Source of the DNA: Croceibacterium ferulae
GTDB taxonomy: Bacteria > Pseudomonadota > Alphaproteobacteria > Sphingomonadales > Sphingomonadaceae
Reading direction: 5' to 3'
Assembly: GCF_003660445.1 (NCBI RefSeq)
Contig: NZ_QZVQ01000002.1
Coordinates: forward strand, 62,001 to 126,000
Length of the DNA stretch: 64,000 nt
The notes beneath the pieces are model-generated. The model had not been told where the DNA came from. It made no database searches and saw only the letters and a program-made list of their open reading frames with translations. Shown here in pieces: positions 52,939 to 62,239 of this stretch; the stretch's first letter is position 1; the number at the start of each line of letters is the position of its first letter. The position numbers and the translations under genes are program-made.

Positions 52939-54918
52939 ATGTCATTTGCGCAATCAGCGCGCCGTCGTGCCCTGTGCGGTTCGGCGGGCGTCACCGGCTT
53001 GCTCGCCATCACCCTGGCCGCACCTGCCCAGGGGCAGGCCCTGCAACCCGTGGTGAGCGCGTGCAGCGGCGTACAGCTGCCACCATCACTCGTCACGGAT
53101 ATCCTGGATGAAGCCGTGGTGCCGGTTGCCAGCGGGATCGACGATCTCGTCGGCGATCTCCTTGGCCTCAACGTGCTGGTCCCCGGGCTGATCAGCATCA
53201 CGGATTTCGACACCAATCTCGGCAACACACTGGATGCGATCGCCTCCGGCGATCCGATCACGCTGCAGGTGCTGGATACGGACGGCAATCTCGTCTCCCC
53301 CACGGCGGCATGCAATCTCACCGCTGACGGAATCACGCTGGACACGCCGGCCGGCATCTCCATCGGTGGCAACCAGATCACCGGGCTGGGCGCGAATGGC
53401 CAGGCCGCGACCGCCGGGGACATCAGCGCCATCGCCTTCGGCAATGGTGCGACGACCGGTGCAGGCTTGGAAGGCGCGGTCGCCATCGGCACGGATGCGA
53501 CGGTGACCGCAGCCAACAGCGTGGCCATCGGTGCCGGATCGGTCGCCGATCGCGGTGCGTTGGCAGGCTACACCGCGCCGCTGCTTGACGGGACGTATGA
53601 CTCGGTCGGCTCCGTCTCGGTCGGGGCGCCCGGTGCCTTGCGGCAGCTGACCAACCTGGCGCCGGGGACGGAGGCGACCGATGCCGCCACTGTGGGCCAG
53701 GTGCAGGCGGTTGCCGCCCAGATCGGCACGCTGGGCGATCGGGCCGTGCAGTATGACGACGCCACGCAGGCCGGCGTCACGCTGGCCGGTGCCGGCGGAA
53801 CCACTATCAGCAATGTCGCGGGCGGCACCGTCAGCGGCTCTTCGACGGAGGCAATCAACGGATCGCAGCTGTTCGCCACCAACCAGGCAATCCTGGCGCT
53901 GCAACCCGGCGGCGGTTCCAATCTGGCCGTCACCTATGACGATGCCTCGCTCGGCACGATCTCGCTAGGTGGCGGTGCCGACGGCACCACCATTACCAAT
54001 GTGGCCGATGGTGCGCTCAGCGAGACATCGGACGATGCCGTCAACGGATCGCAGCTGTTCGCGACCAACACGCGGGTGTCCGTCGCCGAAACGACCATCA
54101 CCAACCTGCAGGCGGCGGTGGACAATATCCCAGTCGGCTATGTCGCCGATGCGGATGGCACCACCGCCAGCACCGTACCGACCAACACCGCAGCCTTTGC
54201 GGGGGCAGGCGGCGGAACCGTGCGGGTGACCAATGTCTCGGCCGGCACCCTCGCCGCCGGATCGACCGACGCGGTGAATGGGGCGCAGCTGGCGGCGACC
54301 AACGACCAGGTGGCGCAGAACACGTCCGACATCACCACCATCACCAACAACCTGGCCGGCAGCACGGTTGTGGCGGTGCAGTACTCGAACCCGGGTGCGC
54401 CGACCGTCAGCAATGGTGGCACCATCACCAACGATGTGACGCTGGTGGGCGCCGATGCGGCGCAACCGGTCGCCCTGCACAATGTCGCCAACGGCACGGC
54501 GGCGACCGATGCGACCAATCTGGGGCAATTGCAGGCCGGCCTCAACAGCACGCTGGCAAGCGCCAACACCTATACCGACACGCGCTTCGATCAGGTGGGC
54601 ACCCGGGTGGACCAGCTGACCACCCGCATCGATCAGGTCGCCTTCGACCTGGGCGAGCTGGACAACAACATGCGCCGGGTGCGGCGTGATGCGTTCTCCG
54701 GCACGGCAAGCGCGATGGCGGTCGCCGGCATACCGCAGACCATCGAGGCGGGCCGCTCCATGCTGGGTGGTGGCATCGGCCATTATCGCGGGCAGACGGC
54801 GTTCGCGATCGGCGCTTCCACGACCTTCAACGAGGGGCGCGGCGTGGCGAAGGCGGGTGCCACGATGGACACCCACGGCAAGGGCGGCTTCTCCGCCGGG
54901 GCCGGCTTCAGCTTCTGA
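52939..54918 (+). CDS. YadA-type trimeric autotransporter adhesin
   Basis: 659-aa surface adhesin. Signal peptide about 1-33. A unique region (about 35-155) precedes a YadA-like head with left-handed-coil repeats such as SVAIGAGS and SVSVGAPGALRQLTNLAPG. Two neck/stalk units with INGSQLFATN and VNGSQLFATN, and a third VNGAQLAATN, follow. A coiled-coil (TRFDQVGTRVDQLTTRIDQV) leads to the four-strand outer-membrane anchor (about 585-659) ending in the aromatic residue expected for BAM insertion (GAGFSF). Trimeric surface display and adhesion are inferred from the family. GGGAG precedes the ATG. Confidence 0.92.
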   Translation: MSFAQSARRRALCGSAGVTGLLAITLAAPAQGQALQPVVSACSGVQLPPSLVTDILDEAVVPVASGIDDLVGDLLGLNVLVPGLISITDFDTNLGNTLDAIASGDPITLQVLDTDGNLVSPTAACNLTADGITLDTPAGISIGGNQITGLGANGQAATAGDISAIAFGNGATTGAGLEGAVAIGTDATVTAANSVAIGAGSVADRGALAGYTAPLLDGTYDSVGSVSVGAPGALRQLTNLAPGTEATDAATVGQVQAVAAQIGTLGDRAVQYDDATQAGVTLAGAGGTTISNVAGGTVSGSSTEAINGSQLFATNQAILALQPGGGSNLAVTYDDASLGTISLGGGADGTTITNVADGALSETSDDAVNGSQLFATNTRVSVAETTITNLQAAVDNIPVGYVADADGTTASTVPTNTAAFAGAGGGTVRVTNVSAGTLAAGSTDAVNGAQLAATNDQVAQNTSDITTITNNLAGSTVVAVQYSNPGAPTVSNGGTITNDVTLVGADAAQPVALHNVANGTAATDATNLGQLQAGLNSTLASANTYTDTRFDQVGTRVDQLTTRIDQVAFDLGELDNNMRRVRRDAFSGTASAMAVAGIPQTIEAGRSMLGGGIGHYRGQTAFAIGASTTFNEGRGVAKAGATMDTHGKGGFSAGAGFSF

Positions 54919-54930
54919 CGCCGGCAGGGG

Positions 54931-54958
54931 ACCGGGCGGCGCATGGCCGCCGCCCGGT
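54931..54958. terminator. Bidirectional hairpin terminator between the autotransporter and queH
   Basis: Perfect 11-bp GC-rich stem (ACCGGGCGGCG with its complement) and a six-base loop, 12 bp after the autotransporter stop and 8 bp from the queH stop on the other strand. The T-run is short on both strands. Confidence 0.7.
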
Positions 54959-54966
54959 TCGCACCC

Positions 54967-55647
54967 TCAGCCCGCTTCGTTCTCGACCCCGTAATACAGT
55001 TCGCCCAGCCGGATCTCCTCGCGCCCCTGGCTTACCCGGTGGGCGTTCGTGTCGCGGAGGGAATAGACGCAACCGCAATATTCCTGCTGGTAGAACTGCT
55101 CGCGCTTGCTGATCTCGATCATGCGGGCGGCACCGCCGCCCTTGCGCCAGTTGAACGTCCAGTAGGTGATGCCCGGGTAATTGGCCGCCGCGCGCTCCCC
55201 GCAATCATTGATCTGCGTCATGTTCTTCCAGCGCGAGATGCCGAGCGAAGACGTGATGACGGAAAAGCCGTTCTCGTGCGCATACAGCGCCGTCCGCTCG
55301 AACCGCATGTCGAAGCACATGGTGCACCGCACGCCGCGCTCCGGCTCCCACTCCATCCCGCGCGCGCGCTTGAACCAGTTCGCGCTGTCGTAATCGGCAT
55401 CGATGAAGGGGATGTCGTGCTTCTCCGCGAAGCGGATGTTCTCCTCCTTGCGGAGGATATATTCCTCCTTGGGGTGGATGTTCGGATTGTAGAAGAAGAT
55501 CGTGTAGTCGATCCCGCTGGCGGTCATCGCCTCCATCACCTCGCCCGAGCAGGGGGCGCAGCAGGAATGCAACAGCACCTTGCCCTGCGCGTCGGGCGGG
55601 GTCAGGACGGGGCGGTCGATCGGGGTCGTGGCAGGCTGATCGGTCAT
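54967..55647 (-). CDS. queH: Epoxyqueuosine reductase QueH
   Basis: 226-aa iron-sulfur enzyme (former DUF208) for the last step of queuosine synthesis in tRNA. It carries the QueH cysteines: HSCCAPCSG near residue 28, CTMCFDMR, and YCGCVYS near the C-terminus. QueH is the non-homologous alternative to QueG. The ATG at 55645-55647 was chosen over an upstream in-frame Met, which adds 18 unconserved residues. It stands alone, convergent with the autotransporter. Confidence 0.92.
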   Translation of the reverse strand: MTDQPATTPIDRPVLTPPDAQGKVLLHSCCAPCSGEVMEAMTASGIDYTIFFYNPNIHPKEEYILRKEENIRFAEKHDIPFIDADYDSANWFKRARGMEWEPERGVRCTMCFDMRFERTALYAHENGFSVITSSLGISRWKNMTQINDCGERAAANYPGITYWTFNWRKGGGAARMIEISKREQFYQQEYCGCVYSLRDTNAHRVSQGREEIRLGELYYGVENEAG

Positions 55648-55711
55648 GGCGCGCCCCTTACAGGATTTGGCCGGCCCATGCGAGAGCCTGGCGCCGCCCA
55701 AAGCGCGATGC

Positions 55712-56011
55712 CTAGCTGGCGGTAGCAGCTTCCTGTCCCTTGCGGGTCAGCACGGCCGCCATCAGCAGCGGCGCAGGGCCGGTGCCCACCAGCAGTGCTT
55801 CGTACATGATCAGCCCTTCGTCCTGCAGCGTGACGGCGGCGGCGAGGAAATCGTCGGTGGCGACGCCGACCCCCAGGGCTCGCGCGCTGAGATCGACGCT
55901 GTCGGGCCAGTCACGGCGGAGGTGATGCAGGATGGCGGCCCGCGTGCCGCCGATGCCGTCCTGTCGATCGCTGTCCATCGCCGCAGCCCCGCTCACCAGA
56001 TCAGGCACCAT
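55712..56011 (-). CDS. Small protein of unknown function
   Basis: 99 aa from ATG 56011; an ATG at 55978 would give 88. No clear ribosome site marks either start. No family is recognised. The sequence ([20 protein letters not shown], then [20 protein letters not shown] with a central [11 protein letters not shown]) looks like a small helix-rich fold resembling a winged-helix, but this is weak. It lies between queH and the pnp terminator on the minus strand, and a palindrome is just upstream. Confidence 0.55.
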   Translation of the reverse strand: MVPDLVSGAAAMDSDRQDGIGGTRAAILHHLRRDWPDSVDLSARALGVGVATDDFLAAAVTLQDEGLIMYEALLVGTGPAPLLMAAVLTRKGQEAATAS

Positions 56012-56027
56012 ACGACCCGTGTGAACA

Positions 56028-56044
56028 CACTTGGTAAACAAGTG
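56028..56044. promoter_or_regulatory. Candidate operator upstream of the small unknown gene
   Basis: Perfect inverted repeat CACTTG-gtaaa-CAAGTG, 17 bp before the more distal possible start codon of the 55712-56011 gene. The size fits a dimeric regulator. No regulator gene is adjacent. Confidence 0.4.
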
Positions 56045-56100
56045 GTGAAGATCGGATGGTCGCCATGGCCGATCATGCCGCAGCGGCAAACAAACGCAAA

Positions 56101-56135
56101 GGGCCGCGACCAGACAAAATGTCCGGTCGCGGCCC
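56101..56135 (-). terminator. Rho-independent terminator of pnp
   Basis: A 16-bp stem (one G-U pair on the minus-strand RNA) with a three-base loop, then TTTGCGTTTG on the minus strand. It lies 38 bp after the pnp stop and separates pnp from the small gene downstream. Confidence 0.85.
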
Positions 56136-56173
56136 CTGCTGATGTCCCGAGCTGGGAAACCGGCTAGCTGCGA

Positions 56174-58555
56174 TCAGTCCTCGCGCAGGAAGGCGGGCAG
56201 GTGGTCGGGATCGCCGCCGCCATTGTTGCCGCCATTGCCATTGCCGGTGCCGCCATCTTCGCTGCGGCCACGGCCTTCGCCGCGCCCTTCGCTGCGGGGG
56301 CCGCGATTACGATCGCCGCCGCCGCTGCGGGGTCCGCGCCGGTCACCACCACGGGGGGCACGATCGCCACCCCGGTCACCGCCACGGTCGCCACCACGAT
56401 CACCACCGCGCGGCTCGCGCGGTTCGCGGGCCGGACGGGTGTCTTCCAGCTCGGCGCCGGTTTCCTGGTCCACGACGCGCATCGACAGGCGGACCTTGCC
56501 GCGATTGTCGATTTCCAGCACCTTGACCTTCACGTCCTGGCCTTCGCTGACGACGTCGGTCGGCTTCTCGACCCGCTCGTTCTTCATTTCGGAGACATGG
56601 ACCAGACCGTCCTTGCCACCCATGAAGTTCACGAAGGCGCCGAAATCGACGATGTTGACGACCTTGCCGCTGTAGATCGCGCCGACTTCGGCCTCTTCCA
56701 CGATGCCGCTGATCCACTTCTTCGCCGCCTCGATCTGGGCGATGTCGGAAGAGGAGATCTTGATCACGCCCTCGTCGTCGATGTCGACCTTGGCGCCGGT
56801 CTCGGCCACGATCTCGCGGATCACCTTGCCGCCGGTGCCGATCACGTCGCGGATCTTCGACTTGTCGATCTGCATGGTCTCGATGCGCGGGGCATGGGCG
56901 GACAGTTCGGTGCGGGCGGTGCCCAGCGCCTTGGTCATCTCGCCCAGGATGTGCGCCCGGCCGGCCTTCGCCTGCTCCAGCGCCTTGGTCATGATCTCCT
57001 GCGTGATGCCGGCGATCTTGATGTCCATCTGCAGGCTGGTGATGCCCTGCTCCGTACCTGCGACCTTGAAGTCCATGTCGCCCAGGTGATCCTCGTCACC
57101 CAGGATGTCGGACAGGACCGCGAAGTCCTTGCCTTCCAGGATCAGGCCCATCGCGATGCCGGAAACCGGCCGCGTGATCGGCACGCCGGCGTCCATCATG
57201 GACAGGCAGCCGCCGCACACCGTCGCCATCGAGGACGAACCGTTGGACTCGGTGATGTCGGACAGGACGCGGATCGTGTAGGGGAAGTCTTCCTTGGCCG
57301 GCAGCACCGGGTGCAGCGCCCGCCATGCCAGCTTGCCATGACCAACCTCGCGGCGGCCCGGCGCGCCGAAGCGGCCGACCTCACCCACCGAGTAGGGCGG
57401 GAAGTTGTAGTGCAGCATGAAGGACTGGTACGACAGGCCTTCCAGCCCGTCGATCATCTGCTCGGATTCCTTGGTGCCCAGCGTGGTGGTGCAGATCGCC
57501 TGCGTCTCGCCACGGGTGAACAGGCTGGAACCGTGCGTACGGGGCAGGAAGCCGACCATCGCCTCGATCGGGCGGACCTGATCGACGGTGCGACCGTCGA
57601 TGCGCTTGCCGTCCTTCAGGATGGCCTTGCGCACGATGTCGCTTTCCAGCTTCTTGACCAGCTTCAGCTTGCCCAGATACTCGGCCGGGTTGGCGCCCTC
57701 GATGCTCTCGAAGTGGGTGCGGGCCTTGGCGCGCGCCACGTTGATGGCGTTCTGGCGCTCCTGCTTGTTGGTCAGGGCGTAGGCCTTGGCCAGGTCCTTG
57801 CCGATCAGCTTGTCGAGCTCCTTCAGCGTGGCGGACTTGTCCTCCACCGGCGTCAGCTCCCACGGCTCCTTGGCGGCCTGCTCGGCCAGGTCGATGATGG
57901 CATCGATGACCTTGCGGCACTCTTCATGCGCGAACAGGATGCCGCCCAGCATCTGCTCTTCGGTCAGTTCCTTGGCTTCGGATTCGACCATCATCACCGC
58001 TTCGTGCGTGGCGGCGACGACCAGGTCCAGGCTGCCATCGGCCAGCGCCGCGTCCTGCTTCGGGTTCAGCGTGTATTCGCCGTCCTTGAAGCCGACGCGC
58101 GCGGCGCCGATCGGGCCCATGAAGGGCACGCCGGAAATGGTCAGCGCGGCGGAGGCGGCGATCATCGCCACCACATCGGCCTCGGTCTCGCCATCATAGG
58201 ACAGGACCTGCGCGATCACGTTGATCTCGTTGTAGAACCCTTCGGGGAACAGCGGGCGGATCGGACGATCGATCAGGCGGCTGGTCAGCGTTTCCTTCTC
58301 GGTCGCGCCACGCTCCCGCTTGAAGAAGCCGCCCGGGATGCGCCCGGCAGCGGAGAACTTTTCCTGATAGTGGACGGTGAGCGGGAAGAAATCCTGCCCT
58401 TCCTTCACGGTGCGTGCGGCGGTGACTGCGCACAGCACCACGGTCTCGCCATAGGTCGCCAGAACGGCGCCATCAGCCTGGCGCGCGATGCGCCCGGTTT
58501 CGAGGGTGAGGGTCTTGCCGCCCCACTCCAGCGATACAGTCTTGGTGTCGAACAT
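56174..58555 (-). CDS. pnp: Polynucleotide phosphorylase
   Basis: 793-aa 3'-5' exoribonuclease and RNA polymeriser, core of the RNA degradosome. Two RNase PH domains with a helical linker (about 1-545), a KH domain (IGTGGK near 568) and an S1 domain ([20 protein letters not shown] near 630) are in order. The C-terminal tail (about 715-793) is unusually rich in Arg-Gly-Gly/Asp repeats (GGDRGGDR units) before the end PAFLRED. Such tails in other proteins bind RNA; a role here is inference. It follows rpsO in the classic rpsO-pnp arrangement. Confidence 0.97.
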   Translation of the reverse strand: MFDTKTVSLEWGGKTLTLETGRIARQADGAVLATYGETVVLCAVTAARTVKEGQDFFPLTVHYQEKFSAAGRIPGGFFKRERGATEKETLTSRLIDRPIRPLFPEGFYNEINVIAQVLSYDGETEADVVAMIAASAALTISGVPFMGPIGAARVGFKDGEYTLNPKQDAALADGSLDLVVAATHEAVMMVESEAKELTEEQMLGGILFAHEECRKVIDAIIDLAEQAAKEPWELTPVEDKSATLKELDKLIGKDLAKAYALTNKQERQNAINVARAKARTHFESIEGANPAEYLGKLKLVKKLESDIVRKAILKDGKRIDGRTVDQVRPIEAMVGFLPRTHGSSLFTRGETQAICTTTLGTKESEQMIDGLEGLSYQSFMLHYNFPPYSVGEVGRFGAPGRREVGHGKLAWRALHPVLPAKEDFPYTIRVLSDITESNGSSSMATVCGGCLSMMDAGVPITRPVSGIAMGLILEGKDFAVLSDILGDEDHLGDMDFKVAGTEQGITSLQMDIKIAGITQEIMTKALEQAKAGRAHILGEMTKALGTARTELSAHAPRIETMQIDKSKIRDVIGTGGKVIREIVAETGAKVDIDDEGVIKISSSDIAQIEAAKKWISGIVEEAEVGAIYSGKVVNIVDFGAFVNFMGGKDGLVHVSEMKNERVEKPTDVVSEGQDVKVKVLEIDNRGKVRLSMRVVDQETGAELEDTRPAREPREPRGGDRGGDRGGDRGGDRAPRGGDRRGPRSGGGDRNRGPRSEGRGEGRGRSEDGGTGNGNGGNNGGGDPDHLPAFLRED

Positions 58556-58737
58556 GTGTGTTCCTCGTACCCGCCGGCCCTATTGCACAAGCGGGGTTTG
58601 CTGCCGGGTATGCCGTCCCGGTCCGGTGTGGAGCGCTTGTCTGATCGCTCCGGGGCTGGCCGCGCCGAATTGCGCTGGCCGATGCCCCTTGTCTGCTGCC
58701 CGGCCTGTTTGCCCGGGCTTGGTTGCACCATTACGAA
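58556..58737. other. rpsO-pnp intergenic region
   Basis: About 180 bases between the rpsO terminator and the pnp start. No gene is supported. In enteric bacteria this interval holds the pnp promoter and an RNase III site; no clear equivalent was identified. Confidence 0.5.
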
Positions 58738-58761
58738 AAGGGCGGCCGATCGGCCGCCCTT
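58738..58761 (-). terminator. Terminator of rpsO
   Basis: A 24-base perfect palindrome (GGGCGGCCGATCGGCCGCCC with AA/TT flanks) 10 bp after the rpsO stop, continuing into TTTTCG on the minus strand. A strong hairpin with a short T-run; some read-through to pnp is expected from the known rpsO-pnp pattern. Confidence 0.85.
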
Positions 58762-58771
58762 CCCGAATTGC

Positions 58772-59041
58772 TTACTTGCGCAGGCCCAGCTTCTGGATCA
58801 GCCCGTTATACCGGGCCACATCCTTCTTCTTCAGATAGGCCAGCAGGCTGCGGCGCTTGTTGACCATGGTCAGCAGGCCGCGGCGCGAATGGTTGTCCTT
58901 GTGGTGGTCCTTGAAGTGCTCGGTCAGATTGCGGATCCGTTCCGTCAGGATTGCGACCTGCACCTCGGGGGATCCGGTGTCGCCCTGCTGACGGGCGTTG
59001 TCCGTGATGACTTCCTGCTTCTTCTCGGGGGTAACCGACAT
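58772..59041 (-). CDS. rpsO: Ribosomal protein S15
   Basis: 89-aa small-subunit protein with the S15 core ([20 protein letters not shown] and [20 protein letters not shown]). It binds 16S rRNA near the central-domain three-way junction. It is 21 bp downstream of truB and upstream of pnp, the standard order. Confidence 0.98.
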   Translation of the reverse strand: MSVTPEKKQEVITDNARQQGDTGSPEVQVAILTERIRNLTEHFKDHHKDNHSRRGLLTMVNKRRSLLAYLKKKDVARYNGLIQKLGLRK

Positions 59042-59062
59042 TCACTTGGCTCCGCGGTATCG

Positions 59063-59959
59063 TTAGAGATTGAAGCCCCGGACGACCGTGATCGTCCCGC
59101 CTGCGACCTCCACCAGCGCGACCGGCACATCGGCCAGCGTCGCAAGATGGAGCCCGTCTGCTTGGGGCTGCCCGGACAAGACCCGGCCCTGGCGGACCGC
59201 CTGCGCGTCTTCCGGTGTGAGGTTCAGGGCCGGGATACCGTCCAGCCCCGCCTCCAGCGGCAGGAGGTGGTCTTCAAGCGGCGCGCCCTTCCCGATTTCC
59301 TCCAGAATGTCCAGCGAAATCGCCTGGGCCTCGGTGAAGGGACCGGCGTGGTTGCGGCGCAGGAAGGTCACATGACCGACCGTGCCCAGCGCATGCGCGA
59401 TGTCGCGCGCCAGACTGCGAATATAGGTGCCCTTGCTGACATGTGCCAGCAGGGTGGCGTAATCGGGGCCGCTATCCAGCAGGTCCAGCGCATGGATCGT
59501 CACCGCCCGCGTCGCCAGCGTGACCTCCTCCCCGGCACGCGCTAGGTCGTAGGCCCGGCGGCCATCCACCTTCAGCGCGGAATAGGCCGGCGGAACCTGC
59601 TCGATCGCACCGGTAAAGCGCGGCAGCACCGCCTGCACCTCCGCCGCCGACGGCCGATGATCGCTGGTGGCAACCACCTCTCCTTCCGTGTCCAGCGTGG
59701 CCGTCTGCTGCCCGAACGTCACTGTGAAGGCGTAGGTCTTGCTGGCATCCAGCATCCGCCCGGCCAGCTTGGTCGCCTCGCCCAGCGCGATCGGCAGCAC
59801 CCCTTCGGCCAGCGGGTCCAGCGTGCCGCCGTGCCCCACCTTCACCTTGCCGTGACCGGCGGCGCGCAGCACCCGCTTCACCGCGCCCACCGCCTGCGTG
59901 GAGCCCAGCCCGCGCGGCTTGTCGAGGATCAGCCAGCCATGGGGCCCTGTGCCTGTCAT
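59063..59959 (-). CDS. truB: tRNA pseudouridine-55 synthase
   Basis: 298-aa enzyme modifying U55 in the tRNA T-loop. The nucleophile Asp is in HGGTLDPLAEGVLPIALG (about residue 47). The N-terminal GWLILDKPRGLGSTQAV and KTYAFTVTFG motifs are typical. The start at 59957-59959 is two bases after the M50 gene stop; a longer reading adds 18 residues that overlap the previous gene. Confidence 0.96.
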   Translation of the reverse strand: MTGTGPHGWLILDKPRGLGSTQAVGAVKRVLRAAGHGKVKVGHGGTLDPLAEGVLPIALGEATKLAGRMLDASKTYAFTVTFGQQTATLDTEGEVVATSDHRPSAAEVQAVLPRFTGAIEQVPPAYSALKVDGRRAYDLARAGEEVTLATRAVTIHALDLLDSGPDYATLLAHVSKGTYIRSLARDIAHALGTVGHVTFLRRNHAGPFTEAQAISLDILEEIGKGAPLEDHLLPLEAGLDGIPALNLTPEDAQAVRQGRVLSGQPQADGLHLATLADVPVALVEVAGGTITVVRGFNL

Positions 59960-59961
59960 CG

Positions 59962-60648
59962 TCAGACGCCCGCCACGAAGCCGGCCAGCGCCATGTAGCG
60001 CGCTTCCAGCCACTCGACCGGCGGGGCGACGAGGTTCTCCACGATACCCGCGCCGGGGAACAGGTAAGGCACCGCCACCAGCAGCACGAACAGCAGCGGA
60101 AAGCCGAGTGGGCGGAACCGGTCATAGATCCGCGCGGCACGGCGCGGCAGCAGCCCTTCCACGATATGCGACCCGTCAAAGGGCGGGATCGGCAGCAGGT
60201 TGAACAGCGCCAGGAAGATGTTCACCAGGATGAACAATTGCAGCGTGACCACGAAATAGCCGAATGCACCGCCCGCCGGGGCTGAGACGAAGCGCGCCAG
60301 CAGCCCCAGCAGGATCGCGCCCAGCGCGGCCAGCACCAAATTGGTCAGCGGGCCGGCTGCGGCAACCGCCATCATGCCGGTGCGCGGATCGCGTAAGCGC
60401 CGGGCGTTGACCGGCACCGGCTTGGCCCAGCCGAATACGGGCATCCCCGCCAGCGCCAGCGCACCGGGCACCAGCAGGGTACCGACCGGATCGACATGGC
60501 GGATCGGGTTGAGCGTCAGCCGGCGCTGCTCCTGCGCGGTGGGATCGCCCAGCAGCAGCGCGGCCCAGCCATGCGCGACCTCGTGGAAGACGATGGCGAT
60601 GACCAGCGCCGGGATCATCGCCAGCGCCAGCAGGAATGTGTCGTTCAT
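59962..60648 (-). CDS. Site-2-protease-like M50 membrane metalloprotease
   Basis: 228-aa multi-pass membrane protein. The zinc motif FHEVAHGWAALLLGD is in the first helix region, and the second site is in LLPIPPFDGSHI. Five or six helices are predicted. This is the YdhZ/Rip-like small M50 group, thought to cleave proteins within the membrane, but its target is unknown. ATG 60648 follows AGGTGG; an earlier GTG adds three residues. It is embedded in the tdk-truB run, a common neighbourhood in sphingomonads. Confidence 0.88.
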   Translation of the reverse strand: MNDTFLLALAMIPALVIAIVFHEVAHGWAALLLGDPTAQEQRRLTLNPIRHVDPVGTLLVPGALALAGMPVFGWAKPVPVNARRLRDPRTGMMAVAAAGPLTNLVLAALGAILLGLLARFVSAPAGGAFGYFVVTLQLFILVNIFLALFNLLPIPPFDGSHIVEGLLPRRAARIYDRFRPLGFPLLFVLLVAVPYLFPGAGIVENLVAPPVEWLEARYMALAGFVAGV

Positions 60649-60674
60649 GCCGTCCACCTAGGCGCGCATGCGGC

Positions 60675-61256
60675 CTAGCGATAGAGGCCCAGCGCGTCGG
60701 CGAAATGGCGGCGGCACAGGGCGACGTACCGCTCATTGCCGCCGATCTGGGTCTGGTCGCCGTGCAGCACGGCTTCGCCTTCGGCGTTCAGCCGCACATT
60801 CATGGTCGCCTTGCGGCCGCAATGGCACACCGCCTTCAGCTCCACCGGACTGTCGGCCAGCCCCAGCAGGGCCGCCGATCCGGGAAACAGCTCGCCCTGG
60901 AAATCCGTGCGCAGGCCGTAGCACAGCACCGGGATGTTGGCGGCATCGGCCAGGCGGGCGCATTGCCAGACCTGCTGGTGCGACAGGAACTGCGCCTCGT
61001 CCACCAGCACGCAGGCCAGCGGTGTCGCCGCATGGCAGGCGGTGACCGCCTCCCACAGATCGGTATCAGGCGCGAACAGGTGCGCGTCGGCCGACAGGCC
61101 GATGCGGCTGGCGATCGGCGCCACGTCGCGCGTGTCGATCGCGGCGGTCCAGCGCATGGTCTGCATGCCCCGCTCGCGATAATTGAAGTCCGCCTGCAGC
61201 AGGTTGGTCGATTTGCCCGCATTCATGCTGGCATAGTAGAAATACAGCTTGGCCAC
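60675..61256 (-). CDS. tdk: Thymidine kinase
   Basis: 193-aa type II thymidine kinase. Walker A ASMNAGKSTN near residue 9, DEAQFLS for the catalytic Asp-Glu, and zinc cysteines in CHCGRKA. Salvages thymidine to dTMP. It sits 18 bp after rbfA and before the M50 gene on the same strand. Confidence 0.96.
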   Translation of the reverse strand: MAKLYFYYASMNAGKSTNLLQADFNYRERGMQTMRWTAAIDTRDVAPIASRIGLSADAHLFAPDTDLWEAVTACHAATPLACVLVDEAQFLSHQQVWQCARLADAANIPVLCYGLRTDFQGELFPGSAALLGLADSPVELKAVCHCGRKATMNVRLNAEGEAVLHGDQTQIGGNERYVALCRRHFADALGLYR

Positions 61257-61274
61257 CGGGCACTCCCCGCCGCG

Positions 61275-61670
61275 TCAGTCCTTGCTCAGGTCGCGCGTCA
61301 CGCGCGGGTCGGCCAGCAGCTGATCGATCCGGTCGGCTTCCTCGAAGCTTTCATCCGCCATGAAGCTCAACTTGGGCGCGAACTTCAGGCCCAGCCGCTG
61401 CGCCACCTCGCGCTGCAGATAGGCGGTGTTGCGGCGCAGGGCCGTCAGCACCTCGGCCTCGTCCCCGCCCAGCAACGGCTTCACATAGGCCTTGGCCTGC
61501 CGCAGGTCCGGCGTCAGGCGCACTTCCGTGACCGACACGGTGTGGGCCGAGAGCGTGTCATCATGCACGCTCTGCCGCGTCAGCAGCTCCGACAGCAGAT
61601 GGCGTACGCGCTCGCCCACCTTCAGCAGGCGGATCGACTGGTCTTCATTCGTTTGCGGCTGGCGGGCCAA
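61275..61670 (-). CDS. rbfA: Ribosome-binding factor A
   Basis: 131-aa 30S maturation factor with the KH-like fold: [16 protein letters not shown]-like start ([16 protein letters not shown]), [20 protein letters not shown] and [20 protein letters not shown]. It follows infB on the same strand, separated by the plus-strand RcnB-like gene, in the conserved infB-rbfA-truB order. Confidence 0.96.
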   Translation of the reverse strand: MARQPQTNEDQSIRLLKVGERVRHLLSELLTRQSVHDDTLSAHTVSVTEVRLTPDLRQAKAYVKPLLGGDEAEVLTALRRNTAYLQREVAQRLGLKFAPKLSFMADESFEEADRIDQLLADPRVTRDLSKD

Positions 61671-61805
61671 TGGTTCGCTTCCGTTTCATAGCTTGCGGCA
61701 GGATGACTGGTGACCGGATCGGGCGACAATCTGCGACCCGATGTGACGGACACCGCGCCTGTGCCGATCGTAGATAGGGCACAGACCTTCTAAAGGAAAT
61801 GCGCC

Positions 61806-62165
61806 ATGAACAAAGTGATCGCCACCCTGCTGGCCGCCGCGCTGGTCGTCCCGTTTGCCGCGGAGGCGCAGCCGGTCCAGCGCCACGACCAGGCCCGCTA
61901 CACCCAGCAGGATCGCGGTGACCGGTACGACCGCCGCCCGCAGGTGACACCTTCCCGGCAGCAGCAGCAGGTGCATCGTTTCGCCCGTGGGGAACGGTTC
62001 GACCGCAGCCGGGTCAGCAATTACCGCCGGCTCGACCATCGCCAGAACCGCCGGCTGAGTGCCCCGGGGCGCGACCAGGTGTGGGTGCGGTCCGGCAATG
62101 ATGCGCTGCTGGTGTCGCTGCGCAACAACACGGTGCAGCGCGTGCTGCCCAACGCCTTCCGCTAA
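61806..62165 (+). CDS. RcnB-like small periplasmic protein
   Basis: 119-aa protein with a Sec signal (about 1-21, AEA end), then an Arg/Gln/Asp-rich stretch and the RcnB-like end: FARGERFDRSRVSNYRRLDH, with WVRSGNDALLVSLRNNTVQR near the C-terminus. RcnB family members occur in several copies in sphingomonads; a nickel/cobalt role known for E. coli RcnB cannot be assumed. It is on the opposite strand between infB and rbfA, breaking their usual adjacency. An AAAGGA site precedes the ATG. Confidence 0.8.
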   Translation: MNKVIATLLAAALVVPFAAEAQPVQRHDQARYTQQDRGDRYDRRPQVTPSRQQQQVHRFARGERFDRSRVSNYRRLDHRQNRRLSAPGRDQVWVRSGNDALLVSLRNNTVQRVLPNAFR

Positions 62166-62171
62166 CATGAC

Positions 62172-62210
62172 ACTGGCCGGCATGCCCCTAGATTGGACGT
62201 GCCGGCCAGT
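62172..62210. terminator. Hairpin between the convergent RcnB-like and infB genes
   Basis: Perfect 11-bp stem ACTGGCCGGCA with its complement and a 17-base loop, five bases after the RcnB-like stop and 30 bases from the infB stop. No clear T-run, so it could be a rho-independent-like hairpin for either strand or an RNA-stabilising fold. Confidence 0.55.
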
Positions 62211-62239
62211 CGCAATCGCCTGCCGTCAGGAAGCGCCGC

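Noticed and set aside
56201-59545. 1114-codon open frame on the plus strand opposite pnp, rpsO and truB
   Set aside because: It is the mirror of strongly GC-biased codons in three well-supported genes and matches no family; its protein is His/Asp/Gln/Gly-rich, as expected for an antisense shadow.
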